A stretch of 64,000 nt of DNA from Fumia sp045645505 (GTDB lineage: Bacteria > Bacillota > Clostridia > Oscillospirales > Ruminococcaceae): positions 124,001 to 188,000 of the forward strand of contig JAZRIW010000002.1 in assembly GCA_045645505.1 (NCBI GenBank). Reading direction: 5' to 3'. The first letter of the stretch is position 1. Each line of letters begins with the position of its first letter. This document shows positions 8,901 to 17,700 of this stretch, in pieces. The notes beneath the pieces are model-generated. The model was not told the origin of the DNA. It saw nothing but the letters and a program-made list of their open reading frames with translations, and searched no databases. Both the position numbers and the translations under genes were made by a program.

Positions 8901-9070
8901 ATCAGAAGGGCAGCGAAAAGATAGAAAAAATTCTTAACTGTTATGCTGATGAAATCAAAAATGATGTTCTGGCAACTGAAATTGTAACCGGTCAGACAGA
9001 TGGATTTACTATGGAATGGAATATCAATGGTGAAGATACTGTGCTCGGTGTGAAGAAACAGGAGGCTTAA
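5909..9070 (+). CDS. ileS: Isoleucyl-tRNA synthetase, probably type 2
   Basis: This class I enzyme charges tRNA-Ile with isoleucine. With the ATG at 5909 it has 1053 residues; GGGAGGT lies seven bases upstream. HIGH is at residues 55-58 and KMSKS at about 603-607. The editing-domain sequence GTGVVHQAPAFGEDD and the overall length resemble the eukaryote-like type 2 branch rather than the B. subtilis-like type 1 form, which has GTG(L/I)VHTAPGHGxDD. Type 2 enzymes are generally poorly inhibited by mupirocin; that is family knowledge, not shown here. The anticodon-binding and C-terminal domains fill the last 400 residues. It is the first gene after the Ile T-box, and fhs starts one base after its stop, so the two are translationally coupled. 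Confidence 0.95.
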   Translation: MYEKVSASLNFVEREKKVEEFWRENNIFEKSIEERKDSPTYMFYDGPPTANGKPHIGHVLTRVIKDMIPRYRTMKGYKVPRKAGWDTHGLPVELEVEKLLGINGKEQIEAYGLEPFIEKCKESVWKYKGMWEDFSQTVGFWADMDDPYVTYHNDFIESEWWALKQIWDKGLLYKGFKIVPYCPRCGTPLSSHEVAQGYKDVKERSAIARFKVKGEDAYILAWTTTPWTLPSNVALCVNPDETYAKVKAADGYTYYMAEALLDTVLGKLADAENGIKAYEVIETFPGKSMEYKEYEPLFECAAPYAERQHKKAFFVACDNYVTLTDGTGVVHQAPAFGEDDARVGRKYDMPFVQLVDGSGYMTEDTPFAGMFVKDADPEVLKDLDKRGLLFDAPKFEHSYPFCWRCDTPLIYYARESWFIKMTDVKEDLIRNNNKINWIPESIGKGRFGDWLQNVQDWGISRNRYWGTPLNIWECECGHHHSIGSIEELKKMSANCPDDIELHRPFVDAVTITCPECGKQMKRVPEVIDCWFDSGAMPFAQHHYPFENKDLFEAQFPANFISEAVDQTRGWFYSLLAISTLLFNKAPYENVIVLGHVQDENGQKMSKSKGNAVDPFEALQTYGADSIRWYFYSNSAPWLPNRFYAKAVQEGQRKFLSTLWNTYSFFVLYANIDNFDATKYKLNEASLNVMDKWLLSKLNSLVKEVDEHLENYRIPDAARALQEFTDEMSNWYVRRNRERFWSQELTEDKINAYLTLYTALVTVSKVAAPMIPFMCEDIYRNLVCSIDKSAPESVHLCDYPVPDESLIDKKLEMDMEEVLQIVTLGRAARNNSNRKNRQPLQSMAVKAENPLNEIYRDIVLDELNIKEISFVEDTGDFVSYIFKPQLKTLGKKYGSKINEIRMALSELDGNKAKKELDTDGFVTVSLSDGDIKLAEEDLLIETEQIEGFTTLTDRGITVVLDTRLTEKLIEEGFVREIISKIQSMRKEADFDVMDHITVYQKGSEKIEKILNCYADEIKNDVLATEIVTGQTDGFTMEWNINGEDTVLGVKKQEA

Positions 9071-9071
9071 T

Positions 9072-10742
9072 ATGCTTACAGATATTGAAATTGCTCAGCA
9101 GGCAAAAATGTTGCCAATTGCTGAAATTGCAAAGAAACTGGATATAGATTCCGATGATCTGGAGTTTTATGGAAAATATAAAGCAAAACTTTCAGATGAA
9201 CTTATAAATAAATCTGAAAGTAATGAAAACGGAAAGCTTATCTTGGTGACTGCTATCAATCCTACTCCTGCAGGTGAGGGTAAAACTACCACTTCTGTAG
9301 GTTTGGGGCAGGCTATGTGTAAGCTTGGTAAAAATGCTATTATCGCATTAAGAGAACCATCATTAGGTCCTGTGTTCGGTGTCAAAGGTGGCGCTGCAGG
9401 CGGTGGTTATGCCCAGGTATTGCCGATGGAGGATATAAATCTTCATTTTACGGGGGATATGCACGCAATTACTGCTGCAAATAATCTGCTTTGTGCACTT
9501 ATTGACAACCATTTACAGCAGGGAAATGCTCTTGGGATTGATCCGAGAAGAATTCTTTTTAAGCGTTGTCTTGATATGAATGACAGAGCTTTGAGAAATG
9601 TAGTTGTGGGACTTGGGGGCAAGTTAAACGGTGTTCCCCGTGAGGACGGATTTATTATTACTGTAGCAAGTGAAATTATGGCAATACTTTGTCTTGCTAA
9701 TGATTTAACCGATCTTAAAAAACGTATTTCTAAAATTTTAGTTGGTTATACTTATGATAATAAACCTGTTTTTGCCTCTGACTTAAATGCGGAAGGTTCT
9801 ATGACAGCACTTTTGAAAGATGCATTGAAACCTAATTTGGTGCAGACACTTGAGAATACACCTGCTTTAATGCACGGAGGTCCTTTTGCAAATATTGCAC
9901 ATGGTTGTAACTCGGTAAGAGCTACAAAACTTGCATTAAAGCTTGGTGATTATGTCATTACCGAAGCAGGATTCGGTTCAGATTTGGGTGCTGAAAAATT
10001 CTTTGATATAAAATGCCGTTATGCAGGATTTTCACCCGATTGTGTTGTTGTGGTTGCAACAGTCCGTGCTTTGAAATATAATGGTGGTGTAGCTAAAGAG
10101 AATTTGGCTACTGAAGATGTTGAAGCATTAAAAGCAGGTATTGTTAACTTAAAAGCACATGTTGTCAACATGAAAAAGTTTGGCGTCCCGGTAGTTGTGG
10201 CTATAAATCGTTTTCATACTGATACCGATGCTGAAATCAAAGTTGTTGATGATTGTTGTAAGGAACTTAAAGTGCCTTATGCTTTATCCGAAGTTTTTGC
10301 AAAAGGTGGAGATGGCGGATTGGACCTTGCAGAAACTGTAATCGAAGTGCTTAATACCACTCCTTCAAGTTTCAAACCAATTTATGAACTTGATAGACCT
10401 TTGGATGAAAAGATTGAAACTGTATGTAAGGAAATTTATGGTGCAGGAAATGTTGAGTATTCTGCATCTGCTAAAAAATCTCTCGCTGAAATTACAGCGT
10501 TAGGTTTTGGCAATTTACCGGTTTGTATGGCTAAAACACAGTATTCATTATCTGATAATCCTCAGAAGTTGGGAAGACCTGAAGGATTCACGATTAATGT
10601 GGCTGAGGTTAAACTTTCTGCAGGTGCAGGATTTGTCGTTGTTTTAACCGGAAGTATTATGACTATGCCCGGACTTCCTAAACGTCCGAGTGCCGAGCTT
10701 ATTGATATTGACGATAAAGGAAATATTTCAGGACTCTTTTAA
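9072..10742 (+). CDS. fhs: Formate-tetrahydrofolate ligase
   Basis: This enzyme joins formate to tetrahydrofolate with ATP, giving 10-formyl-THF for purine and fMet synthesis or, in acetogens, the methyl branch of the Wood-Ljungdahl pathway. The family P-loop TPAGEGKTTTS is at residues 65-75. The length of 556 is normal for the family. The ATG follows the ileS stop by one base, and GGAGG within the last ileS codons serves as its ribosome-binding site, so it is co-transcribed with ileS and will sense isoleucine supply through the T-box. No other Wood-Ljungdahl genes are in the window, so an acetogenic role cannot be inferred. Confidence 0.97.
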   Translation: MLTDIEIAQQAKMLPIAEIAKKLDIDSDDLEFYGKYKAKLSDELINKSESNENGKLILVTAINPTPAGEGKTTTSVGLGQAMCKLGKNAIIALREPSLGPVFGVKGGAAGGGYAQVLPMEDINLHFTGDMHAITAANNLLCALIDNHLQQGNALGIDPRRILFKRCLDMNDRALRNVVVGLGGKLNGVPREDGFIITVASEIMAILCLANDLTDLKKRISKILVGYTYDNKPVFASDLNAEGSMTALLKDALKPNLVQTLENTPALMHGGPFANIAHGCNSVRATKLALKLGDYVITEAGFGSDLGAEKFFDIKCRYAGFSPDCVVVVATVRALKYNGGVAKENLATEDVEALKAGIVNLKAHVVNMKKFGVPVVVAINRFHTDTDAEIKVVDDCCKELKVPYALSEVFAKGGDGGLDLAETVIEVLNTTPSSFKPIYELDRPLDEKIETVCKEIYGAGNVEYSASAKKSLAEITALGFGNLPVCMAKTQYSLSDNPQKLGRPEGFTINVAEVKLSAGAGFVVVLTGSIMTMPGLPKRPSAELIDIDDKGNISGLF

Positions 10743-10762
10743 ATTATTAAGGGAGGGGAGTT

Positions 10763-11899
10763 ATGAAAGGTATCTGGGGTGCAGTAAAAGGATATTTTAA
10801 ACGTATTGATAAGGTTTTGTTATCGCTTTGTGTGATTACCGTATTTTTTGGCTGTCTTATATTGTATTCTGAATTGAAAGCAGAGTTTATTTCTACCGGT
10901 GTAAGACGTTTTAATCCTTTTACTATGCAGATTATAACGGCGATTATTGGTATTTTTATTATGCTTTTTATGGCTACTGTAAATTATCATGTAATGGCTA
11001 AAACATGGTTTATACATTTACCTTTAACTATGGGGATTACATTGCTTACTTTTACAAGTTTGCCGATTGTATATCAGCCTCCCGGTTCTGATGATGCCGC
11101 ATGGCTTCGTATTGCAGGATTTTCACTACAGCCATCGGAACTTTTAAAAATATCTTTTATTCTTACTTTTGCACTTCATCTTTCAAGAGTGCGCGAAGAA
11201 TTAAACAGGCCCCGAAACCTTTTCTATCTTTGTTTTCATGCTGCAATACCGTGTTTGCTTGTTTTTTTACAGGGGGATATGGGTTCGGCTTTGGTGTTTT
11301 TCTTTATTTTCCTATGTATGATTTTCACTGCCGGAATTCATTATAAAGTGATTCTTTCAGGACTTGGTGCAATCCTTGTTATTATACCTATAGTGTGGTT
11401 TAGCGGTATTATACCTGATTATCTTAAAGAAAGATTTTTAGTACTTGGAAATCTTTCGGGAGATTCGCTCGGCTATGGACATCAACAACTTGTTGGAAGA
11501 CGTATTTTAGGCTCAGGTATGATTTTTGGAAAAGGACTTTTTTCGGATGATTTAAATTGGGTTTTTGCTTTAGAAAACGATTTTATTCTTTCGCATATAG
11601 GACAAACTCTGGGGTTTGTCGGATGTACATTTGTTGTCTTGATATTAACTGCAATATGTGTTAGAATATTATTGACAGCAAGAATTTCCAATGATCCGTT
11701 GGGCTGTTATATATGTGTTGGCGTGTTCAGTATGTATATGTTTCAGTCGATTATCAATATAGGTATGGTGCTTGGAATTTTTCCGGTAATAGGTATTACA
11801 TTGCCGCTCGTGAGTGCCGGAGGAACTTCTGTAATTACTTCGTTTGCCGCTATCGGTACTGTGATGAGTGTTTATTATCATAACAGAGTGCGAAGTTAA
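10763..11899 (+). CDS. SEDS-family peptidoglycan polymerase (RodA/FtsW/SpoVE type)
   Basis: This 378-residue polytopic membrane protein has about ten hydrophobic segments. It carries SEDS signatures: PSELLKISFIL in the middle, GSALVFFFIFL, RRILGSGMIFGKG, and the C-terminal loop PLVSAGGTSVITSFAAIG. SEDS proteins polymerise lipid II into glycan strands together with a class B PBP. The N-terminal FKRIDKVLL resembles RodA proteins, so elongation is more likely than division or sporulation, but FtsW and SpoVE cannot be excluded from the sequence alone. It follows fhs by 20 bases with GGGAGGGG upstream. No PBP gene is adjacent. Confidence 0.9.
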   Translation: MKGIWGAVKGYFKRIDKVLLSLCVITVFFGCLILYSELKAEFISTGVRRFNPFTMQIITAIIGIFIMLFMATVNYHVMAKTWFIHLPLTMGITLLTFTSLPIVYQPPGSDDAAWLRIAGFSLQPSELLKISFILTFALHLSRVREELNRPRNLFYLCFHAAIPCLLVFLQGDMGSALVFFFIFLCMIFTAGIHYKVILSGLGAILVIIPIVWFSGIIPDYLKERFLVLGNLSGDSLGYGHQQLVGRRILGSGMIFGKGLFSDDLNWVFALENDFILSHIGQTLGFVGCTFVVLILTAICVRILLTARISNDPLGCYICVGVFSMYMFQSIINIGMVLGIFPVIGITLPLVSAGGTSVITSFAAIGTVMSVYYHNRVRS

Positions 11900-11923
11900 T
11901 AATGAAAGGCTGGTATTATATAA

Positions 11924-12463
11924 ATGAGAGTTATTACCGGTTCGGCAAGGGGCAGAAAGCTTATTACTCCCGATGGAATGAAAACTCGTCCTACTACCGA
12001 TATGGTTAAGGAAGCAGTTTTTAGTGTTATTCAGTTTATGGTGCCGTATTCGAATGTACTTGATTTATTTGCAGGTTCAGGGCAAATGGGGATAGAAGCT
12101 TTGAGCCGCGGTGCTGATAAAGCAGTTTTTCTTGATAATTCAAAATATGCTTTGGAAGCTATTAAGGAAAATCTTAGTTTAACGGGATTTTCAAAACAGG
12201 GTAAGGCGCTTTTAGGCGATGCTGAAAGTTTTCTTACCAATGCTTTGGAAAAATATGATATAATTTTTTTAGATCCTCCTTATAATCAGGGGTACCCTGA
12301 GAAAATTTTACCTGTTCTTCATAAGCCGTTGTCCGAAAAAGGCATTGTGCTTTATGAACATGATAAAAACGAAAATCTTCCAAAAGAAACTGATGAGTTG
12401 ATTCTTAAAAAAGAATATCGTTACGGACGTATAATGGTAAGTGCTTATATACGCAAAGAATAA
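11924..12463 (+). CDS. rsmD: 16S rRNA (guanine(966)-N2)-methyltransferase
   Basis: This 179-residue Rossmann methyltransferase has the RsmD N-terminus MRVITGSARGRKL, the SAM-binding loop DLFAGSG at 47-53 and the catalytic motif DPPY at 117-120. RsmD methylates G966 of 16S rRNA in the assembled small subunit. In Firmicutes it is commonly followed by coaD, as here, with a 13-base gap and AAAAGGTG as ribosome-binding site. The pairing and the motifs together make the assignment firm. Confidence 0.95.
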   Translation: MRVITGSARGRKLITPDGMKTRPTTDMVKEAVFSVIQFMVPYSNVLDLFAGSGQMGIEALSRGADKAVFLDNSKYALEAIKENLSLTGFSKQGKALLGDAESFLTNALEKYDIIFLDPPYNQGYPEKILPVLHKPLSEKGIVLYEHDKNENLPKETDELILKKEYRYGRIMVSAYIRKE

Positions 12464-12476
12464 AAGGTGATACAAA

Positions 12477-12959
12477 ATGAAAATTGCAGTTTGTCCCGGA
12501 AGCTTTGATCCTATAACTTTAGGACATATAGATATTATAAAAAGGGCTTCAAAGTTATTTGATAAAGTAATAGTGCTTGTTTCTGTGAATGCTATGAAAA
12601 ATTATTCCTTTACAAAAGACGAGAGAGTGGAGTTAGCTGAAAAAGCCACAATGCATCTTGATAATGTTTCAGTTGATTCTGATGATGGATTGCTTGCTGA
12701 ATATCTTAAAAGAAATGGTGCTTGTGCTATTGTAAAAGGATTACGTGCGGTGTCTGATTTTGAATATGAATTTCAGATGTCACTTGCAAATAAAAAACTC
12801 AACCCTGAGGCTGAAACTATATTTCTTACTGCAGCGGGGGAAAATATGTATTTGAGCTCAAGTCTGGTAAAACAGATTGCGAGTTTTGGCGGCGATATAA
12901 GTGAATTTGTGCCGGAATGTATCGCTGAGGATATTAAAAAAGGGCTTGAATTGAAGTAA
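12477..12959 (+). CDS. coaD: Phosphopantetheine adenylyltransferase
   Basis: CoaD transfers AMP from ATP to 4'-phosphopantetheine, the penultimate step of coenzyme A synthesis. The 160-residue protein has the nucleotidyltransferase motif TLGH at 14-17 within CPGSFDPITLGH, and the second motif YLSSSLVK (ISSS-type) at about 123-130. The hexameric cytosolic enzyme is normally about 160 residues long. It sits directly after rsmD and before the coiled-coil gene, the usual Clostridia order. Confidence 0.97.
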   Translation: MKIAVCPGSFDPITLGHIDIIKRASKLFDKVIVLVSVNAMKNYSFTKDERVELAEKATMHLDNVSVDSDDGLLAEYLKRNGACAIVKGLRAVSDFEYEFQMSLANKKLNPEAETIFLTAAGENMYLSSSLVKQIASFGGDISEFVPECIAEDIKKGLELK

Positions 12960-13021
12960 ACAAAATGCCATCGTGCGGGCAACGGGTAAAGATTTTTCGC
13001 ACGGAGAAATGGAGTAGATTC

Positions 13022-13483
13022 ATGAACAATAACATTGACAGTATTTTGATGGTGATGGAAGAAATGCTGGACAGCGCATGGAGTGTTCCTATGTCCCGCG
13101 GAAAATCTATGGTTGATGTAGATAAATTCAGAGAATTGATTGATGATATTCGTTTGCATCTTCCTACAGAAATCAGTAAAGCGCAGGAAATTGTTGCCGA
13201 CAGGACAATTATTCTTGAGGATGCTAAAAAAGATGCAGAGATGGTTATCAGGGCAGCTGAAGAAAGAGCTAAAAAACTTACAGATCAGAATGAAATTGTA
13301 AAACAGGCACAGGCTAAAGCAAATGAGCTTGTAAGTAATGCTCAGTTGCAGTCACGTGAACTTAAAAAAGTTACAAGTGATTATGTTGACGCTATGCTTC
13401 ATTCAAGTGAGGAACAGCTTTCCAAAACTTTAAATGAGTTGCGTTCAAAACGTCAGGCACTTAAAATGAATAAATTAGGATAA
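13022..13483 (+). CDS. Coiled-coil protein, often annotated as ATPase / vacuolar H+-ATPase subunit H-like
   Basis: The protein is 153 residues from the ATG at 13022, which has GGAG eight bases upstream. A longer frame from 12965 begins without a ribosome-binding site and is not used. Residues about 55-140 form a charged Ala/Glu/Lys-rich coiled coil with no catalytic motif visible. Proteins of this type, found after coaD in many Clostridia, are loosely annotated as ATPase or V-ATPase subunit H-like and resemble DivIVA or stator subunits in composition only. True function is unknown; a cell-envelope or division scaffold is possible. Confidence 0.75.
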   Translation: MNNNIDSILMVMEEMLDSAWSVPMSRGKSMVDVDKFRELIDDIRLHLPTEISKAQEIVADRTIILEDAKKDAEMVIRAAEERAKKLTDQNEIVKQAQAKANELVSNAQLQSRELKKVTSDYVDAMLHSSEEQLSKTLNELRSKRQALKMNKLG

Positions 13484-13501
13484 GTACATAATTTTTATTG
13501 C

Positions 13502-13530
13502 TTGACAAGTTGTTAATATTATTATATAAT
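13502..13530 (+). promoter_or_regulatory. Consensus sigma-A promoter of the TPP riboswitch-thiT transcript
   Basis: TTGACA and TATAAT are separated by exactly 17 bases, ending 10 bases before the riboswitch. Confidence 0.88.
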
Positions 13531-13540
13531 CTAATTAAAT

Positions 13541-13624
13541 CAGGGGTGCTGACTCAATGTCGGCTGAGAGAAGCAAAGCTTTAACCCTTTTAACCTGTTT
13601 GGGTAATACCAGCGTAGGAAGATT
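13541..13624 (+). promoter_or_regulatory. TPP riboswitch (THI element)
   Basis: The aptamer shows all the conserved blocks in order: CAGGGGTGC, GGCTGAGA at 13562-13569, AACCCTTTTAACCTG, and GGGTAATACCAGCGTAGGAA at 13611-13620 and flanks. Binding of thiamine pyrophosphate should favour the terminator at 13661-13690 and shut off thiT. Confidence 0.96.
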
Positions 13625-13660
13625 TTTGCAAAAGCCTTTAGGCGTATAAGCTTAATCTAT

Positions 13661-13690
13661 GACCGCAGGGAATCCCTTGCGGTCATTTTT
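13661..13690 (+). terminator. Riboswitch-controlled terminator
   Basis: GACCGCAGGGA pairs with CCCTTGCGGTC across a three-base loop and is followed by ATTTTT. It lies between the TPP aptamer and thiT, so it is the expression platform. Confidence 0.88.
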
Positions 13691-13735
13691 AGGTTAAAAG
13701 TCCCTGAAATCTATTATTTTAAGGAGATTTCAACT

Positions 13736-14383
13736 ATGGCAAATCAACAAAACAAAACATTGCGTTTATCGGAAACCGGTCTTTTTTTAGCACTTGGTGT
13801 TATTCTGGACACTTTTTTCAAAATAGACGGGTTATGGGCGTATGGCGGTTCGGTAACACTTTTTTCGATGCTTCCGCTTGTGATTATTGCGTACAGGTAT
13901 GGAGTTTTATGGGGGTGCTTTTCGGGACTGGCACATGGTGTCATAACGATGCTTATTTCCGGATTCAGAGCCGGTGGATTGGCTGTTATGATACAGGAAA
14001 ATGACGGTATTAAAAAATTTATTTTTGTAGTCCTTTTAGATTATATCTTAGCTTTTTTTGTTGTCGGACTTTCGGGATTTTCTAAGAAATTCATTAAAAA
14101 TACCGCTTTGGCTTTGGGAACAGGTGCTTTTATAGGGCTTTGTGCCAGATATGTTATACATATTTTGTCGGGGTATATTTTGTTCGGAACTTATGCGGAA
14201 TGGTTTTTCAGTCAAAGTGAGTGGGGAATGAATATCCTTGAAAAATTTCAGGGAAAAACACTTATAATGGTTTATTCTTTAATATATAACGGACTTTATA
14301 TGATACCTGAAATTATTATAACTGTAACAGGTGGATTTCTGGTAGGATATTTCCTCAAAGGACAGCTTAGTAAAAAGGTTTAA
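13736..14383 (+). CDS. thiT: Thiamine transporter substrate-binding subunit ThiT
   Basis: This 215-residue membrane protein has six hydrophobic segments. The ThiT family pattern, with aromatic thiamine-contact residues, is visible in GLWAYGGSVTLF and the loop AYRYGVLWGCFSGLAHG. ThiT is the S-component of an ECF-type vitamin transporter; the energising EcfA/A'/T module is shared and encoded elsewhere. AAGGAG precedes the ATG. The TPP riboswitch directly upstream confirms thiamine as the substrate. The gene is monocistronic, followed by a terminator. Confidence 0.95.
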   Translation: MANQQNKTLRLSETGLFLALGVILDTFFKIDGLWAYGGSVTLFSMLPLVIIAYRYGVLWGCFSGLAHGVITMLISGFRAGGLAVMIQENDGIKKFIFVVLLDYILAFFVVGLSGFSKKFIKNTALALGTGAFIGLCARYVIHILSGYILFGTYAEWFFSQSEWGMNILEKFQGKTLIMVYSLIYNGLYMIPEIIITVTGGFLVGYFLKGQLSKKV

Positions 14384-14417
14384 AAAAGGGTGGCGTGCAA
14401 AAAGCACGGCACCTTTT
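14384..14417 (+). terminator. Terminator after thiT
   Basis: AAAAGGGTGGCGTGC pairs imperfectly with GCACGGCACCTTTT around an A-rich loop, followed after CG by TTTTTT. Confidence 0.8.
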
Positions 14418-14518
14418 CGTTTTTTAATTTAATTTTCGCAATTTTATGTATTAAAAGCAGATATTAAGTCAAAAATATGTTGAAAAATACAAAAATGAAA
14501 AAATAGGTAATTTTGTAG

Positions 14519-14547
14519 TTGACAAAAATTTTTTATTGCACTATAAT
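14519..14547 (+). promoter_or_regulatory. Consensus sigma-A promoter of the rpoBC operon
   Basis: TTGACA at 14519-14524 and TATAAT at 14542-14547 are 17 bases apart. This gives a leader of about 200 bases before rpoB. A second weaker candidate, TTGACT-N15-TATTCT at 14642-14668, lies within that leader. Apart from these promoters I see no defined structure in the 14418-14754 gap. Confidence 0.85.
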
Positions 14548-14754
14548 ATTATAATGTATCAAAATGGACATTTGTGCCTTAATTGGACTAAAAATGTTCA
14601 AAAGATACAGTTTTATAGTGTAAATTTGTGCAAAAAAACAATTGACTTTTTTAAAAATGTTGTATTCTTGCACAAAGATTGGATGAGGCAAAATAAATTT
14701 TAATTTTTTAAAAAAATTATTTTGCTTAAATAGATGAATGGAGTGATTAAGCCA

Positions 14755-17700
14755 ATGGTGAATGTCAAGCCTGTACAACTTGGAAAAAATACCCGTATGA
14801 GTTTTTCGCGTATCAACGAAGTGTTGGATATGCCGAACTTGATTGAAGTCCAGATTGATTCCTATAAATGGTTTTTAGAACAAGGGCTTAAGGAAGTATT
14901 TGCTGATATGTCGTCTATTACCGACTATACCGGCAATTTAGTGCTTGATTTTATCGATTATCGTTTGGACGACGAGCCTAAATATTCCGTGGCTGAGTGC
15001 AAGGAGAGAGATGTAACTTATGCTGCTCCCTTGCGTGTGAGAGTGCGTCTGCTTAACAAGGAAACCGGTGAAGTAAAAGAACAGGAAATCTTTATGGGTG
15101 ATTTCCCGTTAATGACTGAAAGCGGTACTTTCGTTATAAATGGTGCAGAACGTGTTATTGTTTCTCAGCTCGTGCGTTCTCCCGGTGTGTACTATGCTGA
15201 TACATTTGATAAAACAGGTAAAAAATTGTTCAGATCTACAGTTATACCTAACCGTGGTGCATGGCTTGAGTATGAAACAGACTCCAATGATATTTTCTAT
15301 GTTCGTATAGATAAAAACCGCAAAATTCCCGTTACAGTATTTATCCGCGCTCTTTTAAGAATCCGTGATGATGTACCGGTTGATGATGTACTTGAGGATT
15401 ATAAGCTTGCTTTGAACGATAATGAAGGTACTGATGCAGATATATTGGAAATCTTTGGTGGCCATGATACTATTTTAGCTACTTTAAAGGGCAAAGATAC
15501 TACTAAAAATGGCGATGAGGCTTTACTTGAAATTTATCGTAAACTTCGTCCGGGTGAACCTCCTACACAGGAATCTGCCATTAAACATTTAGTACCTCTT
15601 TTGTTTGATGAGCACAGATATGATCTTTCAAGAGTAGGACGTTATAAATATAATAAAAAATTAGGTATTGCTACCCGTATTATGGGACATACCTTGGCTC
15701 AGCCTGTTGTTAATGAGCTTACAGGTGAAATTATTGCTGAGGAAAATGAGGTTTTAACACGTGAAAAAGCGTGGGAAATCGAAAAAGCGGGTGTTGATAC
15801 TGTTTGCGTTCGTGTTGACGAAAAGGAAATTAAAGTTATTTCTAACGGAATGGTTGAAATAACCGATTTCATTGAAATTGATAAGAATGAGTGCGGAATC
15901 AATGAAAAAGTGCGTTTTAAAGTTTTAAAGGAAATTTTAGAAGCGACTGATGATAATGCTGAAAGAATTGAACTTATCAAGAAAAATGCAAATAGATTAG
16001 TTCCTAAACATATTATAAAAGATGATATTATTGCCAGCATCAACTATATGAACTGTCTTGCATACGGACTTGGTACAGTTGATGATATCGACCATCTTGG
16101 GAATCGTCGTATCCGTCCTGTTGGTGAACTTTTGCAAAACCAGTTCAGAATAGGTTTCTCCCGTATGGACAGAGTTATCCGTGAGAGAATGACTTTGCAG
16201 GCACAGGATATGGAGGTTGTTACTCCTCAGGCACTTATAAATATCCGTCCTGTTGTAGCGGCAATTAAAGAGTTCTTCGGTTCTTCACCATTAAGCCAGT
16301 TCATGGATCAGAATAACCCCTTGGCAGAGCTTACTCATAAAAGACGTCTGTCAGCACTCGGTCCCGGCGGTTTGTCAAGAGACCGTGCAAGTTTTGAGGT
16401 TCGTGACGTTCACTACTCCCACTATGGAAGAATGTGTCCGATTGAAACTCCTGAAGGACCTAATATCGGTTTGATCTCTTATCTTGCTACCTTTGCAAGA
16501 ATTAATGAATATGGTTTCATTGAGGCACCTTATCGTAAGGTAGATAAAGAAACCGGTGTTGTTACAAATGAAGTTGAGTATATGACTGCTGATGTGGAAG
16601 ATGAAGTTATTGTAGTTCAGGCAAATGAGCCTTTGACTGAAGACGGAAGACTTGCACGTCCACGTGTTAACGTACGTTATCGTGATGAAATTAAGGAAAT
16701 TGACCGTAGCAAGGTTGACTATATGGACGTTTCACCTAAAATGGTTGTTTCTGTTGCTACTGCAATGATTCCTTTCCTTGAAAACGATGACGCAAACCGT
16801 GCTTTGATGGGTGCTAACATGCAGCGTCAGGCTGTTCCGCTTTTGAAAACTGAGTCTCCTATTGTAGGAACCGGTATGGAATATAAAGCAGCAGTTGACT
16901 CCGGAGTTTGTGTACTTGCTAAACAAGACGGTGTTGTTGAAAGTGTTTCTGCCGATGAAATTGTAATTAAAGATAAAAAAGGATTGCTTAATAAATATCC
17001 TATTATTAAATTTATGCGTTCAAACCAGGGCACTTGTATCAACCAGCGTCCAATTGTTAACAAAGGCGAAAAGGTTGTGAAGGGCCAGGTTATTGCAGAT
17101 GGTCCTGCTACTGCTGACGGAGAAATTTCTTTAGGTAAGAATGCTCTTATCGGATTTATGACCTGGGAAGGTTATAACTATGAGGACGCAGTTTTAATTA
17201 ATGAGAAAATTGTCCGTGATGACGTTTATACTTCTATTCATATTGAAGAATATGAAATTGAATCCCGTGATACTAAACTCGGTCCGGAAGAAATCACAAG
17301 AGATATTCCAAACGTAGGTGAAGATGCTCTTAAGGATTTGGACGAGCGTGGTATTATCCGTATAGGTGCAGAAGTTCGTGCCGGTGATATTTTAGTCGGC
17401 AAGGTTACTCCTAAGGGAGAAACAGAACTTACTGCAGAAGAACGCTTACTTCGTGCTATTTTCGGTGAAAAAGCAAGAGAAGTCAGAGATACTTCCTTAC
17501 GTGTGCCTCATGGTGAGTATGGAATTATCGTGGATGTAAAAGTGTTTACACGTGAAAACAGTGATGAACTCAATGCCGGTGTAAATATGGTTGTTCGTTG
17601 TTACGTTGCTCAGAAACGTAAAATCAGCGTCGGCGATAAAATGGCAGGTCGTCATGGTAACAAGGGTGTTGTTTCAAGAATTTTACCGCAGGAAGATATG

